From Desarmillaria ectypa (Eukaryota > Basidiomycota > Agaricomycetes > Agaricales > Physalacriaceae), in the NCBI GenBank assembly GCA_030407005.1, contig JAUDYN010000007.1, positions 2,108,001 through 2,172,000 on the forward strand: DNA of 64,000 nucleotides, given 5' to 3'. Each line of letters begins with the position of its first letter. Position 1 is the first letter of the stretch. Shown one piece after another: positions 35,995 through 51,009 of this stretch. A program made the position numbers and the translations under genes. The notes below the pieces were generated by a model. It was not told the DNA's origin. It searched no databases and saw only the letters and a list, made by a program, of their open reading frames with translations.

Positions 35995-37710
35995 GGTGAA
36001 CAGCGAGCGGGGTCTTTTTTTTTTTAACAACGACGACAAGAGCAAAGTTGAAGGGCTTGTGAAAAAGACAGATACAAACAAAGGCGGAGGTAATGCCTAT
36101 TTAGGTTGGTTCACTTGATCGACCGCTGTGACGAGTTCTTGTATCATGAGGCTCTCGAGCCCAACTCGAACGTTGGTTGAGTTTGAAAACGAAAAGCGTC
36201 TCATTAGAAACAAAATTCTCTAGCCACTTGGGGGAAAATACCCTTTGGTGAAAGTGTACTTTGCGGAATTTGTCGGTGCACCGACTATTGAGTCAGCTCG
36301 GTCCGTGTGCCGACGTTACAAGGAAGACGTCGGACATCCCGCCTCCCCTTGAGGCTTTGAGGCTTAAAGCTTCAAGTACCGTTCCGACCATCCGAACATC
36401 TTTCGTACCGACTTCCGCAGTCTGGTGACCAGGTAATTGTATGATCCGCAAGTGTTGGGGGGGGGGGGGGGGGGGGCGGCAGGGCCCGTTGCCTTTCGTA
36501 CTGGACATAGATTGAGGCTCTCGAAGTGAGAAACCGTTTTCAACTTTTCAGGGCTCTTGGGGAGTTTGATTTTGGGTGAGTCGGTGGTCGAGGTCTGGAC
36601 CCTCGAGGCGCATGCCCTGGGCATTCGGGTCATCGTCGCTCTACTTCTTGCGACCTGGGCTGCGACACAGAGTAATTGACAAAAGTTCGAAGAGTGAACC
36701 CTTGAGCCAGAAAAGGCCAGTGGAAGCCATATCTTTGGAATCACGGCAATCAATATCCTTCCCTGAGCGCATTCCTATTTGGGTTGCACTGTTCGCGGGA
36801 CCGAATTTGTGTTGTACGTTTTTCAGGGCACTTCATGTTGGAATGTTTTGTTACTGGGATTGTTCTGTTGGACTCTTTGAGGAGATGGGGCGGGACCGAT
36901 TGGATAACGGAGACAACCATAGATTTGAATTGTACTGATGAATTTCAGAAATTCTCGCTTTCCTCCGTGGTAGTGAAATTGAAAGTCGGGTGGCACCCAA
37001 GTTTAAAGAAGAACACAATCTAGGACAACAGTCGGGGCTTGACATGGAAGGGAAAGCGCCCAGGAACGTTGAGATGGTTTTGAAAAAAATAAAATTGTGG
37101 CACTGTTTGAGGTGGTGTAAGTTTTGCGGTACCGAGACAGTGCTAAGCGGCATGTATGTATCCTGGTTGAGGTATCTGCGTTGGTGCTCCGAGTATTTTC
37201 CCCTTGGAAATGCCCTGGGAGGAGCTAGTGTTTAATTACCGGAGGACCAATGTCAGGCATGACAGACCTGATGTCTTGTTACCTCGTCCGGTGATTTCTC
37301 TTTGAGAAAGTTTCCGGTGATTTAGGACAAAGGCTAGCTATAAAAGGTTAGGGAGGCAGGGAGGCGGGGGAACGGGGCGGGTGGCGTTTGGGTTGGGATA
37401 AAATTTGAGGACTGACAGGACGTAAGGGAGTTAATTAATATAGGTAGTAAATAGTGGGAAATTGGGATTGGCATCTAGACCGTTGAGGGAAGCAGACAAG
37501 GACGGAAGCAATGCTGGTAACGGACTAAAGAGTTGTCTGATGGAAGTGAGGTGTATTGTCAATGCTGGTGTACAAGATATCATACATATCCGTGCTGTGT
37601 CTATTGTGTAGTATATACTAGATACTGGGAAGAATCAAGAAAGAGCTAGTCCATTCCAAAGAGGAGAAAGATGCAATGAGAACATGGGGCGGTAGGGGGA
37701 GGAGGTAGTG
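35995..37710. other. Intergenic region between SmB and the ECL1-family gene
   Basis: About 1.7 kb without a recognised gene. It holds the SmB promoter side on the left, a 20-nt poly-G tract (36457-36476) and only chance-like frames. A minus-strand frame (36364-36753) is interrupted by proline codons translated from the homopolymer. Confidence 0.45.
36457..36476. repeat. Poly-G homopolymer of 20 nt
   Basis: Twenty consecutive G on the plus strand. Such tracts are prone to slippage and to sequencing error, and four or more G-runs can form a quadruplex. No gene spans it. Confidence 0.85.
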
Positions 37711-38431
37711 TCATGAGCGAGGTTTACGACCTCGCATACGAAAAACAGCATGATGATCATCACGGAGACGAACCTGTGGGTGGAAAGAAGGGGGAGGCTG
37801 ATGAAGGAAACGAGTCTGTGGCGGAGGACGCTCATCTTGGGGGCGGTATTTGATAGGCAGTGAGGCAGTGGTTTCTTCATCTTGAGATGAAGAAGGAGAT
37901 GATGGTGCAGATGGAAGTGTTATTAATGAGTCTGTCGGAGATGGTACAGGTGGAGGACAAGGACGAGATATGGCCCAAGTACGAAAGTGATCAGCGAGGC
38001 TGGCTAGGACGGTTGCCGACCTTTTTGGGAGAGAAATGGGAAGAGAGCGGTCTGAACGACTCTGCTCTGGAACCGTCATTGCTACGGTGGGCGGGGTTCG
38101 ACGCTGGCTGAGAAGTTTTGGGGTCCGGTATGCGCGTTGTGGTCGCGGCACCGACGCTGGAGGTATCACCGTAGCCCATGCATATATCTTCTCGGAGGTC
38201 CATCCAGACGTAGATACATCATGAATAGTATGGTAGATGGGCTCGTCGTCGCTCTCTGCACTCGAGGACGACGATGGTAAGACCCGTACATTGGTGGGAG
38301 CGCGACGTTGGCATTCTGGGGAGCAGTAAGTCCAGTTGCCGCTCTAAATGAACGATGAGCAAAGATTAAAGTAAAGAAAGAAAAGGACGAACCAAATGGC
38401 GTTCGCAAGTCAAGCACCAGTCGACGTCCAT
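37711..38431 (-). CDS. ECL1/2/3-family zinc-binding protein
   Basis: Two exons join across a 49-nt GT-AG intron (38344-38392). They give MDVDWCLTCERHL + SGNWTYCSPECQRRAP. The paired CxxC motifs (CLTC and, after the splice, CSPEC) form the short zinc-binding segment that defines the ECL1/2/3 family. The remainder (about 210 residues) is Ser/Pro-rich and low in structure, ending RMRGRKPRS. Fission-yeast Ecl proteins extend chronological lifespan and respond to nutrient stress; the role here is inferred from family membership. An upstream in-frame ATG at 38452 (MVLVGTTMDVDW) is possible, but the family usually starts close to MDxDW. The long Ser/Pro tail is larger than in the yeast proteins. Confidence 0.78.
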
Positions 38432-38629
38432 CGTTGTACCAACCAAGACCATGAGGTCAGCCTTTTATTTCTCCATCCTCTTCGCGCAATCTAGATCTAT
38501 TATTTATTTATTATCCAATTAACAAATAACACATATTCCGATTTAGTATCTCAGATCCACATCTCACCATTCACACGCTTGTGAGAAAACGTCCCACTGA
38601 TCCACTGATGCGGCCCATCGACGGCCCAA

Positions 38630-39359
38630 TTACCACCGTAAACACATCACAATATCTTGTCCATTCATTCTTCCAGTTCTAGCCTCTACTCTTTTTTGCC
38701 CGCTTTCTCTTTCTTTTCCTTCTCTTCTGTCGTACGTCGGGCCCATTCTTGCCCTGCCTGGAGTACAGTCAGTCCACCAGTCGGTACAATACAAAACAAA
38801 AAAACAACCCACTTGCAACGCCAGGATCCCGCCAAGGCACACCACGATGATCACATTCGCAGCGCTCAGCACTCGCATTGCCTCAATACGATCCTCTCTC
38901 GTCTCATCTTCCAACGGTGTCGCTATCGTACGCAGCGTAGGGATGATCACAGTCAAGTATACAGCAATAGCAAACACGTAGGCACCTGTGTAAAATAAGC
39001 TTACTTCGCTGTTCATTGTAAAAAAAAAAAAGTTGGCCAACCCAATGACGACCCATCAAAAAACATCGCACTGTCGTCCCATTTGTGCAACTTGCTCACA
39101 AGCCCGACCAGCCCGATTCCCATCATGGCATGTAATAATGCTTTGATCGCTGTAGGCGCATTGAAGAACGTTGTATAGAATTGGAACCCATCCGAGATAA
39201 TTTCTGTCGTTAGAGGCCGCCAGAGAAGCGCATGGTCCAGCGTAAAGCAAATAGACAGAATACCTGCTTAAATCAGTCTAGCCCTGCACAAATATACACC
39301 TTCTGCTCACCCAGGAAGAATGATACAGGTCCTAGCACGGCTGCGTGGCGAAAGCCCAT
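38630..39359 (-). CDS. SHR3: Amino-acid permease chaperone, Shr3 family
   Basis: This ER membrane chaperone keeps amino-acid permeases soluble in the membrane and aids their packing into COPII vesicles. Exons read MGFRHAAVLGPVSFFLG, then ILSICFTLDHALLWRPLTTE and FQFYTTFFNAPTAIKALLHA. Next come MMGIGLVGLVSKLHKWDDSA, MFFDGSSLG, and after an intron YVFAIAVYLTVIIPTLRTIA. The protein continues with LSAANVIIVVCLGGILALQ, AGQEWARRT and a basic cytosolic tail to DIVMCLRW at 38630. Four hydrophobic segments and the FNAP...HKWD...LFDGSSL-type blocks are those of Shr3. Length is about 200 residues. Introns of about 55 nt separate the helices. Confidence 0.85.
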
Positions 39360-39547
39360 CGTTGTCGATAGTTAAAGTAAATTTAAAAAAAAGGCTCTGG
39401 CCAGCGCCGCTCATTCAGATCAAATTCATTTACGCTTCGTCATGTGACCACAAAATACACATTCCACATCGTAAGGGGGTATAATAAACACAACAATCGA
39501 AAATGCTATAGATGACAATGTTCAAGATGAGCCAAAAGGAATGCAAA

Positions 39548-42500
39548 TCATAACGGTACAGGCGAGCCGGAGGGCGCAGGACTTGGAGGAGCCCGGGGAC
39601 TCCCGACAATTCGAGAGTACCGATTCCCCCTCTCACTCACTGCAACATTTAGTCCACGCGTCGCGGCCACTCCAGCTGCCTTGCTCAGTCGAGGTGTATC
39701 AGGCGGCGTCCCAGCGTCAGGCCCTGAAACCGCACTCTCCTGGTCCATATCGTCTGCCACCGACGATGAATACTCTCCATCGCTCTCCGCTGCCGCCGAC
39801 AGCGTCCGCCCAGTCAGTCCCAGTAGCTGGTCGACAGCTCCATCCGTATATTGCCGACTATTCCGCCGCGAATCCTCCGCCAGCTCCTCCTCAACATCAC
39901 CCACATTGAACACTTGATTGAATTCGCCGAGCATAAGACTAAACACTCCAGCAGGGATACCTAGTGTCGGGCTAAACACGATCCCCACATTCCGCATGGA
40001 CATCTTGTTCACTGCAGAGTTCTGCACGATCAAGATGAGGTGCGCAGTTAGGGCTCGCAGGAGGCTATAGTTGGCTATTGGCAGCGATGCGATTAGGTGC
40101 GACAGCGTCCGAACCCGTTCCTGCGGGTCTTTGCGTTCCATAACCGCAAGAAAGTCCAAATGTAGCTCCCGTGTAAGTATACTTGCAGGAAGCTCCCGTA
40201 AGAAGCTCTTCAAGAGCCCTGCAATGGCATGCGGATCCCAGTATTCGTCAGAAGCCAACAAATCTATATCACCCTCTGTAATCATTCCGTCAGTGACGTC
40301 CATAGAACTTCGCGAGGTACCCACCTGCATTGAACATGTCCTTGAGATTCTTAATCACAGCAGAGCTTCCACTCAGGCGATAGATGCCCTCTTCCTGTTC
40401 GGCGTTTTTCGCTTCCAGGTACTGTATCGCGCGGAAGACAATCGAAGGAAGGTGCGCTACTGACGATACCTCCAGTGACTCTTCCAAAGTCACTCCAAAC
40501 ACCGGTCGCGGTAAAGGCGGCTTTTCCCCACCTAGGAACAAGCATTCATCAACCCAGTCAATTATCAATGACACACTTACCATTCGGCCTACCAAAGCCC
40601 CAGAAGCTCCTCGACTTGGCCTTCTCTCGTCGATCACTCCCCGACTCGCCCTGCGGATCCCTCCCAGATCCAAACTTGTACCCAGCTGGAATTGGGGCTC
40701 CATTCAGCGGCCCGGATATCTTCACCTTCCCATCAGGCGAAGGTGCTCGGTCGCGGTCAGGCGTAGGCGACGGGTGCAACGACTTCTGGTCTCGCTCGCG
40801 ATGACGTTCTGGGGAGCGCGTTGTTCGAGGCATGTCGGAGTAGTGTCCCAACTCAGAGTGTGAGCGATCCATCCCATTAGCCCCACTTGCACTGGTCAGA
40901 GGTGACGAGTCAGGTAAACTTGATGCAAGTCCCTGTCCCCGTTCCAGAATGCGACGCGCATTCTGCGCATCCGAAATGGCTGGCCCGGGATACCGCTCAG
41001 TAGGAGATGCTTCCTGCACAGATTTGGACGGACTCGAGGATCGCGTGACAGTATTGTATTCGTCCGGCAACATCGGACCTGAAAAGAGCTTCGCGTTAGA
41101 GGCGTCTGGAGCAAGTCGAGAGATCGGCACTGCAGCCTGTTTGGAAACAGAAATGTCGTCCTTCGACACGCCTCGTACAGGCCGCCGCACAGGTACCGGC
41201 GCAGATGTCGATATAGATGACCCTTCGCTCAGGGTCGCTGACGTGGTGCCATTTGTGTACGGTCCCGAACTCGAGGAGCTCGAGGAATATGGCACCGCTT
41301 CTTCGCTGTATGTCCCTGAAAAGTACCGCACCAGCATCTCAACCCAACTGTCACGGTCGGCATCACTTTCTGCGCACAAGACATGTCGTGGATGGTTTCC
41401 CCCTTGCCCCTTTTTGGCTTCGACAATGAGAAACGCGTGCCGGTACTCTTTTTCTTCATCCGTAGTCGTAGGCCGTTCCGTCCGCTGTTGTCGGCCAATT
41501 TGGGCTCCTGTAACTGTTATTGAACCCAGATGTGCTCCACCACGCTGCAAAGGCTTGTTTTAAAACCGGAGACAGCATGATGATGGGGGACCACATACGC
41601 AATCATAGTATTCCAGTACAGGTCCCTGCAGAACAAAGTACCGGGTTTTCCATCCGCCAAAGTTCTTACCACGTTTAGTCAGATACCCTTCTTTGTGACC
41701 GGCTTGCATAACAGGCTGATTCATTTCGCGCATGATGTCAGACGTGAAGAACGCAATCACTTCATCGTTATTTTTCACCGGTAGTTTGATCAGTGTTTGA
41801 AGGTAGTTTTGAAGAACGGCCTGCATTCAATTGAACGGTCGAAGCACGTACACCTATTGGGGTGCTTACCTTTCGCTGGTCGACTTTAGCTGGTGCATGG
41901 TCTTTCCAGAGCTTCCCCTCCGGTAAGCTCGCAATCTTCTTACAAACACCTTTCCCGACGCTGCTTCGCACCCTCTGATCTAGATTCAGAACGTCCGAGT
42001 ACATCTTCTCCACCTTCCATCCGTCCTTGCTGCTGCCAGGGTTGACTTCCACCACGAATGAAAGAACTTCTTTGCCACGGTCATTTGGTCTAACAAAGGA
42101 ATGCGACACATTGATGGTTGTGTGAGGAAGGTCGGTGGAGAGCAAGGGAAGAGCACGGAACGCAGGCACATTGGGCGTCTCTCGCATATCTTGTTGTAGT
42201 GGCTGTCCTTGTGCTTGGTCAAGATCAGGGTAATCGTAGCCACTAGGACGCTGTGGAGATGATACTGCTGCTGCGGCACGCGCTCTGGAAACGGCCTGCG
42301 TTTGTTTCTGCGAGTTGTTATAAGATGGTGGTAGTGGAAAGTCTTCAGCAGCTGCTCGAGGCTTGTTTTTCCGGCCATGCGGTAGCACCGGAGATGTCGA
42401 TTGGACCGGAGTAGGGCCCGGGCTCCCGGGCTCAACTGCGTCGTACGCGTCCCTTTCGTCTGTACCCTCTTCTTCCTCGTCTACATCCAGAAGATCCTCC

Positions 42501-43905
42501 TCATCCATATCAAAAAACTCGCCTTTCTTTTCGTTATCCGGCGTTATACGGTTAGAATAGCCAGGGTCAGAAGGTGCTGCACCACCATTGGTACTTCCAG
42601 CCAGAGGGGACTTGATGGCAGTGAAAGTATCATTCAACCTTGGACTGGGAACGGGAGAATCGACCATATTTGTGATATAATTTCTCGCTTCATCCGGAAG
42701 AGTAATACGAGATTCTCGCGAAAGTTGCCGTGCATCGACAGAAAGCACAGAAGAAGAACTCGGAGGCTGAGGGGGTGGCACGGGGGTGGTCGGGGAATTA
42801 TAGATGGCTAAACTGGGCTGTTGGACTGGGTGTGTGTGTATTGGCGGAGATGTAAAACCGGCGGGCGCTGTCTGTGGTGTAAAACCAGCGTGATACGAAG
42901 GTGAATACGAGCTCTGCTGAGGCGGGGGTGCCGACGAGAATGATGTACCATTACTAGATGCACTGACACTTGACACGCTCTCTGTAATACTGGACTTGCG
43001 GGGGTAGGCCTGAGGCCGGTTTGGTGTACTCGTAGTCGAACTGACAGAGTGAGCATTGCTGCTGACAACTGAATCTGAGTACACATGGTGAGGCTGCTGC
43101 TGTGGGAAATGTGCTGTCTCCCGGAGAGCTGATATGACGGAGGCGGGAGGAAGAGATTCTGATCGTGGAGGAACAACCAGCGGGGGTAGAGATGATGGTC
43201 CCGTACGCAGAGAAAATGACGACACAGACTGAGAATCGGCATATGGCGACTGATTGAGAAATACGGGTTCCTGGGAGCTAGTGGAGTGCAGGGAATGAGT
43301 TGGTAGTCGTGGCGTCGCTTCAAGAACAGTAAAAACAGAGAAGGATGTGAGAAAATACAGTGGGCCATACCTTGCTCGTCAGGGCGGTGCTTGTGCGTAC
43401 TATGCCTCGTATCATATATATGTTCTTCATTCAACGACCCATTTTCGCTGGAAGGAACAGGACTTTCTGACGGAGCTGGGGCAGGCTGGTGGGTTCTGTC
43501 ATGGTTTCGATGCCGCCGGTCGCTGTGAGGGGTGTTATGAACAGCAGCTAACTTGCTTTTGTACCCATCCCGTTCGCTCCGTACGCGCTCCAGCTCCTTC
43601 AAGATCTGATTGTATCCCGAGCGTTGTTTCTCAATGAGCTTCCAGAGCTGGGCGTTTTGCAGTGACAGAGTATTACGCTCATTCAACGACTGTTCAAGCG
43701 CAGCGAATTTCGGATCAGAAGCCTTGGAATGCTGAGCCAGGAAGGCTTCAACGGTAACGACACCAGGGGCAGGTGGGAGCGTATTAGTTGAGGAGGAAGC
43801 CTGGAGACTGGTTGTGGATGATGAAGCCGAGGGAATACCGGGCCGTGCGGGAGATGGATGCACCGACGTCGAGTACATCGACGACGACTGCATCCTGGAA
43901 GACAT
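39548..43905 (-). CDS. BEM3: PX-PH-RhoGAP protein, Bem3-like Cdc42 GTPase-activating protein
   Basis: The protein of roughly 1250 residues starts MSSRMQSSSMYSTSVHPSPA. It has a coiled-coil block ERNTLSLQNAQLWKLIEKQR near residue 80-150, then a long Ser/Pro-rich linker. The PX domain follows (TINVSHSFVRPNDRGKEVLS; LPEGKLWKDHAPAKVDQRK; VLQNYLQTLIKLPVKNNDEV), then the PH domain (HKEGYLTKRGKNFGGWKTRY; HAFLIVEAKKG). The RhoGAP domain carries the arginine finger in EEGIYRLSGSSAVI. Conserved GAP blocks such as LLKSFLRELPASILT and NKMSMRNVGIVFSPTL follow. The order PX-PH-GAP is that of yeast Bem3, which acts on Cdc42 at polarity sites and binds phosphoinositides. Several introns are GT-AG. The far C-terminus is disordered. 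Confidence 0.88.
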
Positions 43906-44140
43906 GGACGTCGTGGAGACGATGAAGAACGATGGGAGAAGGTAAAGGACGACGGGCGTCGGCAACTCCGAGCAAGGATTTCGTTGCCCACGTGACGTTC
44001 CTATCAGGCATCGGCTGTGGCAGCCAATCAGGCTTGAGAGTCTATTATTTGAAATATTTCTGAATACCCTCTTATCCATTGGCTCCGATCAATCAGAGGT
44101 TGTGTCCTCCTTGACACTGACCGTCGTCAGTGCCGTCGAT
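43906..44140. promoter_or_regulatory. Divergent promoter, BEM3-like gene / serine dehydratase
   Basis: The start codons are separated by 235 bp. A CACGTG element lies near 43990. No other element was recognised. Confidence 0.4.
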
Positions 44141-47142
<3,002 letters not shown>

Positions 47143-47680
47143 CGGGAAATCGACGTTCTCGACGTTATAACACTCACTCTTCACCGGAATCTGTTCTAGA
47201 ATGTATGGCAGGACAATTAACTGCGGACTTTTGGTTATAGATGATAGATATATTGGTACCTTTCCCGTGTTCAAATGCTTTCGATATAATGTGGATACTA
47301 CTTAATGGTTGAGTATGACGTCAGTCTACGGTGTTTGTAATTCCACCTTCGAGACTTAAGTCACGGTAGCTTGAAAGGTTCAAGCCTGACTCTCGTTTCA
47401 TCTCGTATTCGAAGCATGCACGTGAAAAATTCTGAGCGTACTGTGGTCTATTAGTTACTAATGATTTCTGGACATCCAACTTGCCATGGATTTTTTGCAC
47501 CGGCGCGTCCGTCTCTATCGCAGCCTATGAATTCGCTAATTCGCTTACTAGGACTCTTGGACGCAGTGAAAAAACTAGCTACGGATCTGCCGTATATCTG
47601 GGGTAATCCTAGGTAAAATGCGGAGACGTGGCATCTGTAGCTCTTTACCCCGCTCTTCTGCATACCTCGAACGCTCTCTC
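47143..47680. other. Intergenic region upstream of the F-box gene
   Basis: No exon was recognised. It holds the 3' flank of the dehydratase and the presumed F-box promoter. Confidence 0.4.
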
Positions 47681-48973
47681 ATGGCTCTAGTACCACCACC
47701 TCAGGAGCTTCTTGATACTATTGTCGATGTGCTCAGATATGACAGGCCATCTCTAGCTGCATGTTGCGCCGCCAGTCGTCTCTTACGCCCTCGCGCTTGC
47801 AAACACCTCTTCAGAGATGTTACAATTCACCCAGAATCCTCTCAGTCGTTATATCGACTAGTGCGTTCATCGAGGGATATTCCAAGGTTTATCCTCGTCC
47901 TTCGTATTCATGGGGGGGAATTTGCTGGCTCATATCAGTGGGCTACGGATTTGGCTGTCCTTCTCAAGACGCTGGTTAACGTGAAGGAGTTGAGGTTCCA
48001 TTCCATGATTTGGGGGAGTTTCCTTGCCAAGCAAAATACCTCCCTATATGAGACCCTAATCTCAATGCCCATAATCTCGCTCCATCTCGACCGAGTCTGT
48101 TTTTCCAACAGCGTTGAGCTATTGTTAATCATATCCCAGATACGCTCCTTGAAGTGCTTGTCACTCGGAACATTCATCTCATCACATTCCGCATCTCAGC
48201 TTCTGCTCCCGTCCATCGCGATTCCATTAAAGCTACACGAATTGAGCTTGGATATGGAGAACAGCGCTGCCGTAGTCCAAAGCCTTCTAAACCAGCCCCA
48301 TCCTTTGATCCATTTGCAGGACGTCAAAGTGCTTGAGGTCCATGGATGTAGCAACTATGATGTCGGCACTGTCCGAGCCATCATGATGGATTGTCCTTCC
48401 CTCGAGCATCTGATATTTGGACAATCTCATCTTTGCACGTCCTTCAAGCGAACCTTCTTACTCCAGTTCGACCAATCCGCTGCCATGACACTGTCAGGGA
48501 GGACTCAGACACTTGACGTATCCTACCTCAAATATTTGACGGTAACTATTCTAGACTGCTCCACACAATTGCAGTGGTGGGTCGACATGTTCTTGATGCT
48601 GCAGTGTGAATGTCGGATTGAAGTCGTGACAATCGTGGTGGAGATGAAGGGCTGGAGTCACTCACCAGGTTGTGCTGCCTTTTTCCAAGCGGCCAGATGG
48701 AGAGCTTTGGATAGAGCTTTGACGTTACCGGCAAAGAAATTTCTGCGGAAGGTGGTGGTTAAACTGTCTGCACTGGATGACACTGTATCGGATGATCTCT
48801 TAAAACCTTTCGAGACAACGATATATAAATCTTGTTCTTTCCTGAAAGAAAAAGGTCTTCTTCAAGTGGTAAGGTCTTTCTTCCCTTCTACTTACCTGTC
48901 TTGTCAGATTAATATCGGTTCCAATACCAGGCTACATAGGCTTTGCCCATTTATTTATTGTACGAGCTTTTAA
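47681..48973 (+). CDS. F-box-like protein of the agaricomycete expanded family
   Basis: The protein starts MALVPPPQELLDTIVDVLRY, followed by DRPSLAACCAASRLLRPRAC and KHLFRDVTI. This is a typical F-box-like N-terminus (residues about 5-50) that would bind Skp1 in an SCF ubiquitin ligase. The rest (about 370 residues) has irregular leucine-rich segments such as LLIISQIRSLKCLSL and PSLEHLIFGQSHL, which may recognise substrates. An in-frame start 63 nt upstream (47618) is possible. Near the end a GT-AG intron (about 48870-48907) may be removed to join LLQV to INIGSNTRL. Such proteins form large, fast-evolving families in mushrooms. The segment 48084-48286 is copied 2926 bp downstream. Confidence 0.7.
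   Translation: MALVPPPQELLDTIVDVLRYDRPSLAACCAASRLLRPRACKHLFRDVTIHPESSQSLYRLVRSSRDIPRFILVLRIHGGEFAGSYQWATDLAVLLKTLVNVKELRFHSMIWGSFLAKQNTSLYETLISMPIISLHLDRVCFSNSVELLLIISQIRSLKCLSLGTFISSHSASQLLLPSIAIPLKLHELSLDMENSAAVVQSLLNQPHPLIHLQDVKVLEVHGCSNYDVGTVRAIMMDCPSLEHLIFGQSHLCTSFKRTFLLQFDQSAAMTLSGRTQTLDVSYLKYLTVTILDCSTQLQWWVDMFLMLQCECRIEVVTIVVEMKGWSHSPGCAAFFQAARWRALDRALTLPAKKFLRKVVVKLSALDDTVSDDLLKPFETTIYKSCSFLKEKGLLQVVRSFFPSTYLSCQINIGSNTRLHRLCPFIYCTSF
48084..48286 (+). repeat. Source copy of a 203-bp direct repeat (inside the F-box gene)
   Basis: This segment matches 51010-51212 in the same orientation with no gap and only about three mismatches (one in cactcggaac versus cactcgaaac, two in gtagtccaa versus gtaaaccaa). 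Sequence on both sides of the match is unrelated. Confidence 0.85.
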
Positions 48974-49768
48974 TCAGCTCTTGTGTGCCTGGTGAGGCTC
49001 TCCTTCTCCCTTTGCTTCGACTCGTGTTTCAAATCAAGCTTAAATTTCTTTACCATCGCCATTTGGCAGCCTCTGTCCCAAAAAGTTCTCTCGTCTTCCC
49101 ATTCTTTCGTCCCCCTCCCACCACTCCCTATTTTACTTATCTTACATTTTTGTATTACTTAGCCTACGCCTACCATGCCTCGCAATATGACGGAGCTTTA
49201 GGCGTGTCGCGCGTGGCGCTACTTAATTCCTCGCGAAGAAGCAGAGGAAGGGTCAAATTTCCGCTCTGGTGAAACTGGCTCTCAAAACATGACCGCTCGC
49301 TCTTACGTTTCCTCCTGGCTTAAAAGATTTCAATGGCGGTGTGGATGAGTAGGCGCCAGGGTATGACGACGAAACCACGGCGACGTTAACAGGAACCGGG
49401 AAAAACATCCTCGGAGCCACCGGCACAAAGATCGCGACGCAAAAGGCTGCCAAGGCGGAATCACAGGAAAGACGCATTCAAAAAAAGAAATGCAAGAAAA
49501 GAGCGCATTGAACACCTACACAAATGTCGCTCAGTAAGGGAGCATACCGTTAATAGTCGCCAGTAATATGGTATACACTATAGAAACAATACTAGTCCTT
49601 TGAATGCATCCTACGGCAAATGTACTGTCGGAAGGTGGCCAGGGACACATACATCGTCACTGCGAACATTTAGAGAGAAACAACCATAGTTTGCCCCGAT
49701 CTCTCCACTTCATCATGGAACAGGAGATCAAGTGCTAGACCGGAGACTGGGCAGACAACAACGCTAGC
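48974..49768. other. Intergenic region
   Basis: About 800 bp. The left half is pyrimidine-rich (48985-49150). A minus-strand frame of 74 codons (49253-49477) has an uncertain start and no recognised domain. Confidence 0.35.
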
Positions 49769-50343
49769 CTAGAGGCGCTGCTCATCTTGTGGGACCAGTT
49801 CAAAGATCACGCGGGACACTGGTGTCCCATTGCAACATGTCCTCAGGGCAGCTGAAATATCAGGTACCTTCCGGACGGGTGATTTAATGGTAGCCAAGGC
49901 AACTGCAGCACTACTTGGTCCAGTCGCTACAGCAAAGCAAACCCGAAGCGAACAGCCAAAGAGATGAATCGAATTTTCAAGGCGACTGGGAGTGGCATCA
50001 GATTCGTAGAAGAAGGGGCCATAGGAGATGGTGTGAGAAGCGACCACCAACTTCTAGTACACCAGTACCTTACCTCGCAAACTGAGGTTCCTTCATGGCC
50101 CAACCTTGCATTACCAGATCCTGAATCGGGCCGTTTCACTTGATCCATTTCCGATGCTGGTTGACCCGAGGCGAAGACCATGATTACTCGATAGTCCCTT
50201 GGCTGGAATTTCCGCTGATACTGATCTCCTTTGCAATCCCCACCGATGAGGATAACAAGGGGTTTGTGGGTCCAGTCCTCGTTTGGCGTCGGTAGCGGAA
50301 CATGCGACACCTCTGCTATGAGTAAAACTGCATAGCACGTCAA
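49769..50343 (-). CDS. Hypothetical protein, probably two or more exons
   Basis: Two frames can be joined on the minus strand. The upstream exon reads EVSHVPLPTPNEDWTHKPLV and ILIGGDCKGDQYQRKFQPRD, ending GHEGTSVCE. A short candidate intron (GTAAGG...ACTAG) joins it to KLVVASHTISYGPFFYESDA and a C-terminus VSRVIFELVPQDEQRL. The intron is only about 20 nt as read here, below the usual size, so the join is doubtful. I do not recognise the protein. A separate frame at 50485-50739 (MGQERTIITSYLQNLSLPTV) with a good GTAAGA donor after LDM might be its first exon. Function unknown. Confidence 0.35.
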
Positions 50344-50484
50344 GTTACCAACCTATATGCCTAGTTGCCATGTCACAAATGAGTTGTAAAAGCCCACCAT
50401 TATCAAATCTTGAAGGACTCTGTACTCTTTTCTAACCAAGATGACTGGCAGAACAAATAGACCTTTGATACCAGAGAATATGTC

Positions 50485-50739
50485 TTACATGTCTAGAATA
50501 GTGAATGAATCGGTGTTGTCGTCTTCGTTGTCGTCTTGTGGGTATCTCTTTAGAGATGAAAGGCACCCGAGTTTCAGATGATCTGAGGTCTGGCTATTGC
50601 TAATGGAATCGTAGTGTTGACAGTGACGATGAGGGAATTTATCCCATAACTGGGTCTCGAGAGTGTCATAGTCGTGTTGCACTGTTGGGAGACTCAGATT
50701 TTGCAGATAACTCGTGATAATTGTTCTTTCTTGCCCCAA
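50485..50739 (-). CDS. Hypothetical acidic exon, possible 5' part of the preceding hypothetical gene
   Basis: The frame starts with ATG at 50739 and encodes 84 residues ending DDNEDDNTDSFTILDM. Just before the stop is GT-AAGA, a good donor, so the true exon may continue into 50340-50480, where DNGGLLQLICDMATRHI can be read. No domain was recognised. Confidence 0.3.
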   Translation of the reverse strand: MGQERTIITSYLQNLSLPTVQHDYDTLETQLWDKFPHRHCQHYDSISNSQTSDHLKLGCLSSLKRYPQDDNEDDNTDSFTILDM

Positions 50740-51009
50740 TAGTTATGGACAAGATTTTCCAACTATGGATGAAGATGAGTCTGCACATTCGTCATTGTGT
50801 GGAGGCAAGAACAGCCTCAAGAATGCGAGACTGTGCTTGAAACGGGTTTTACTGCAAGTCCAATGGAGAATATATTCAAGTTGGAGAACTACAATATCTG
50901 GAGCTCTCCCAAGACGAATATTACAGGGCGCGTAGGAATATATATATTCGGAGGTATGTGTTTGCACGGCATGATATTGGGAAGTTTCTTTGGCAAGCAA
51001 TTCCTATAA

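Noticed and set aside
36364..36753. Minus-strand frame with a run of prolines
   Set aside because: The prolines come from the poly-G homopolymer, and no conserved block is present.
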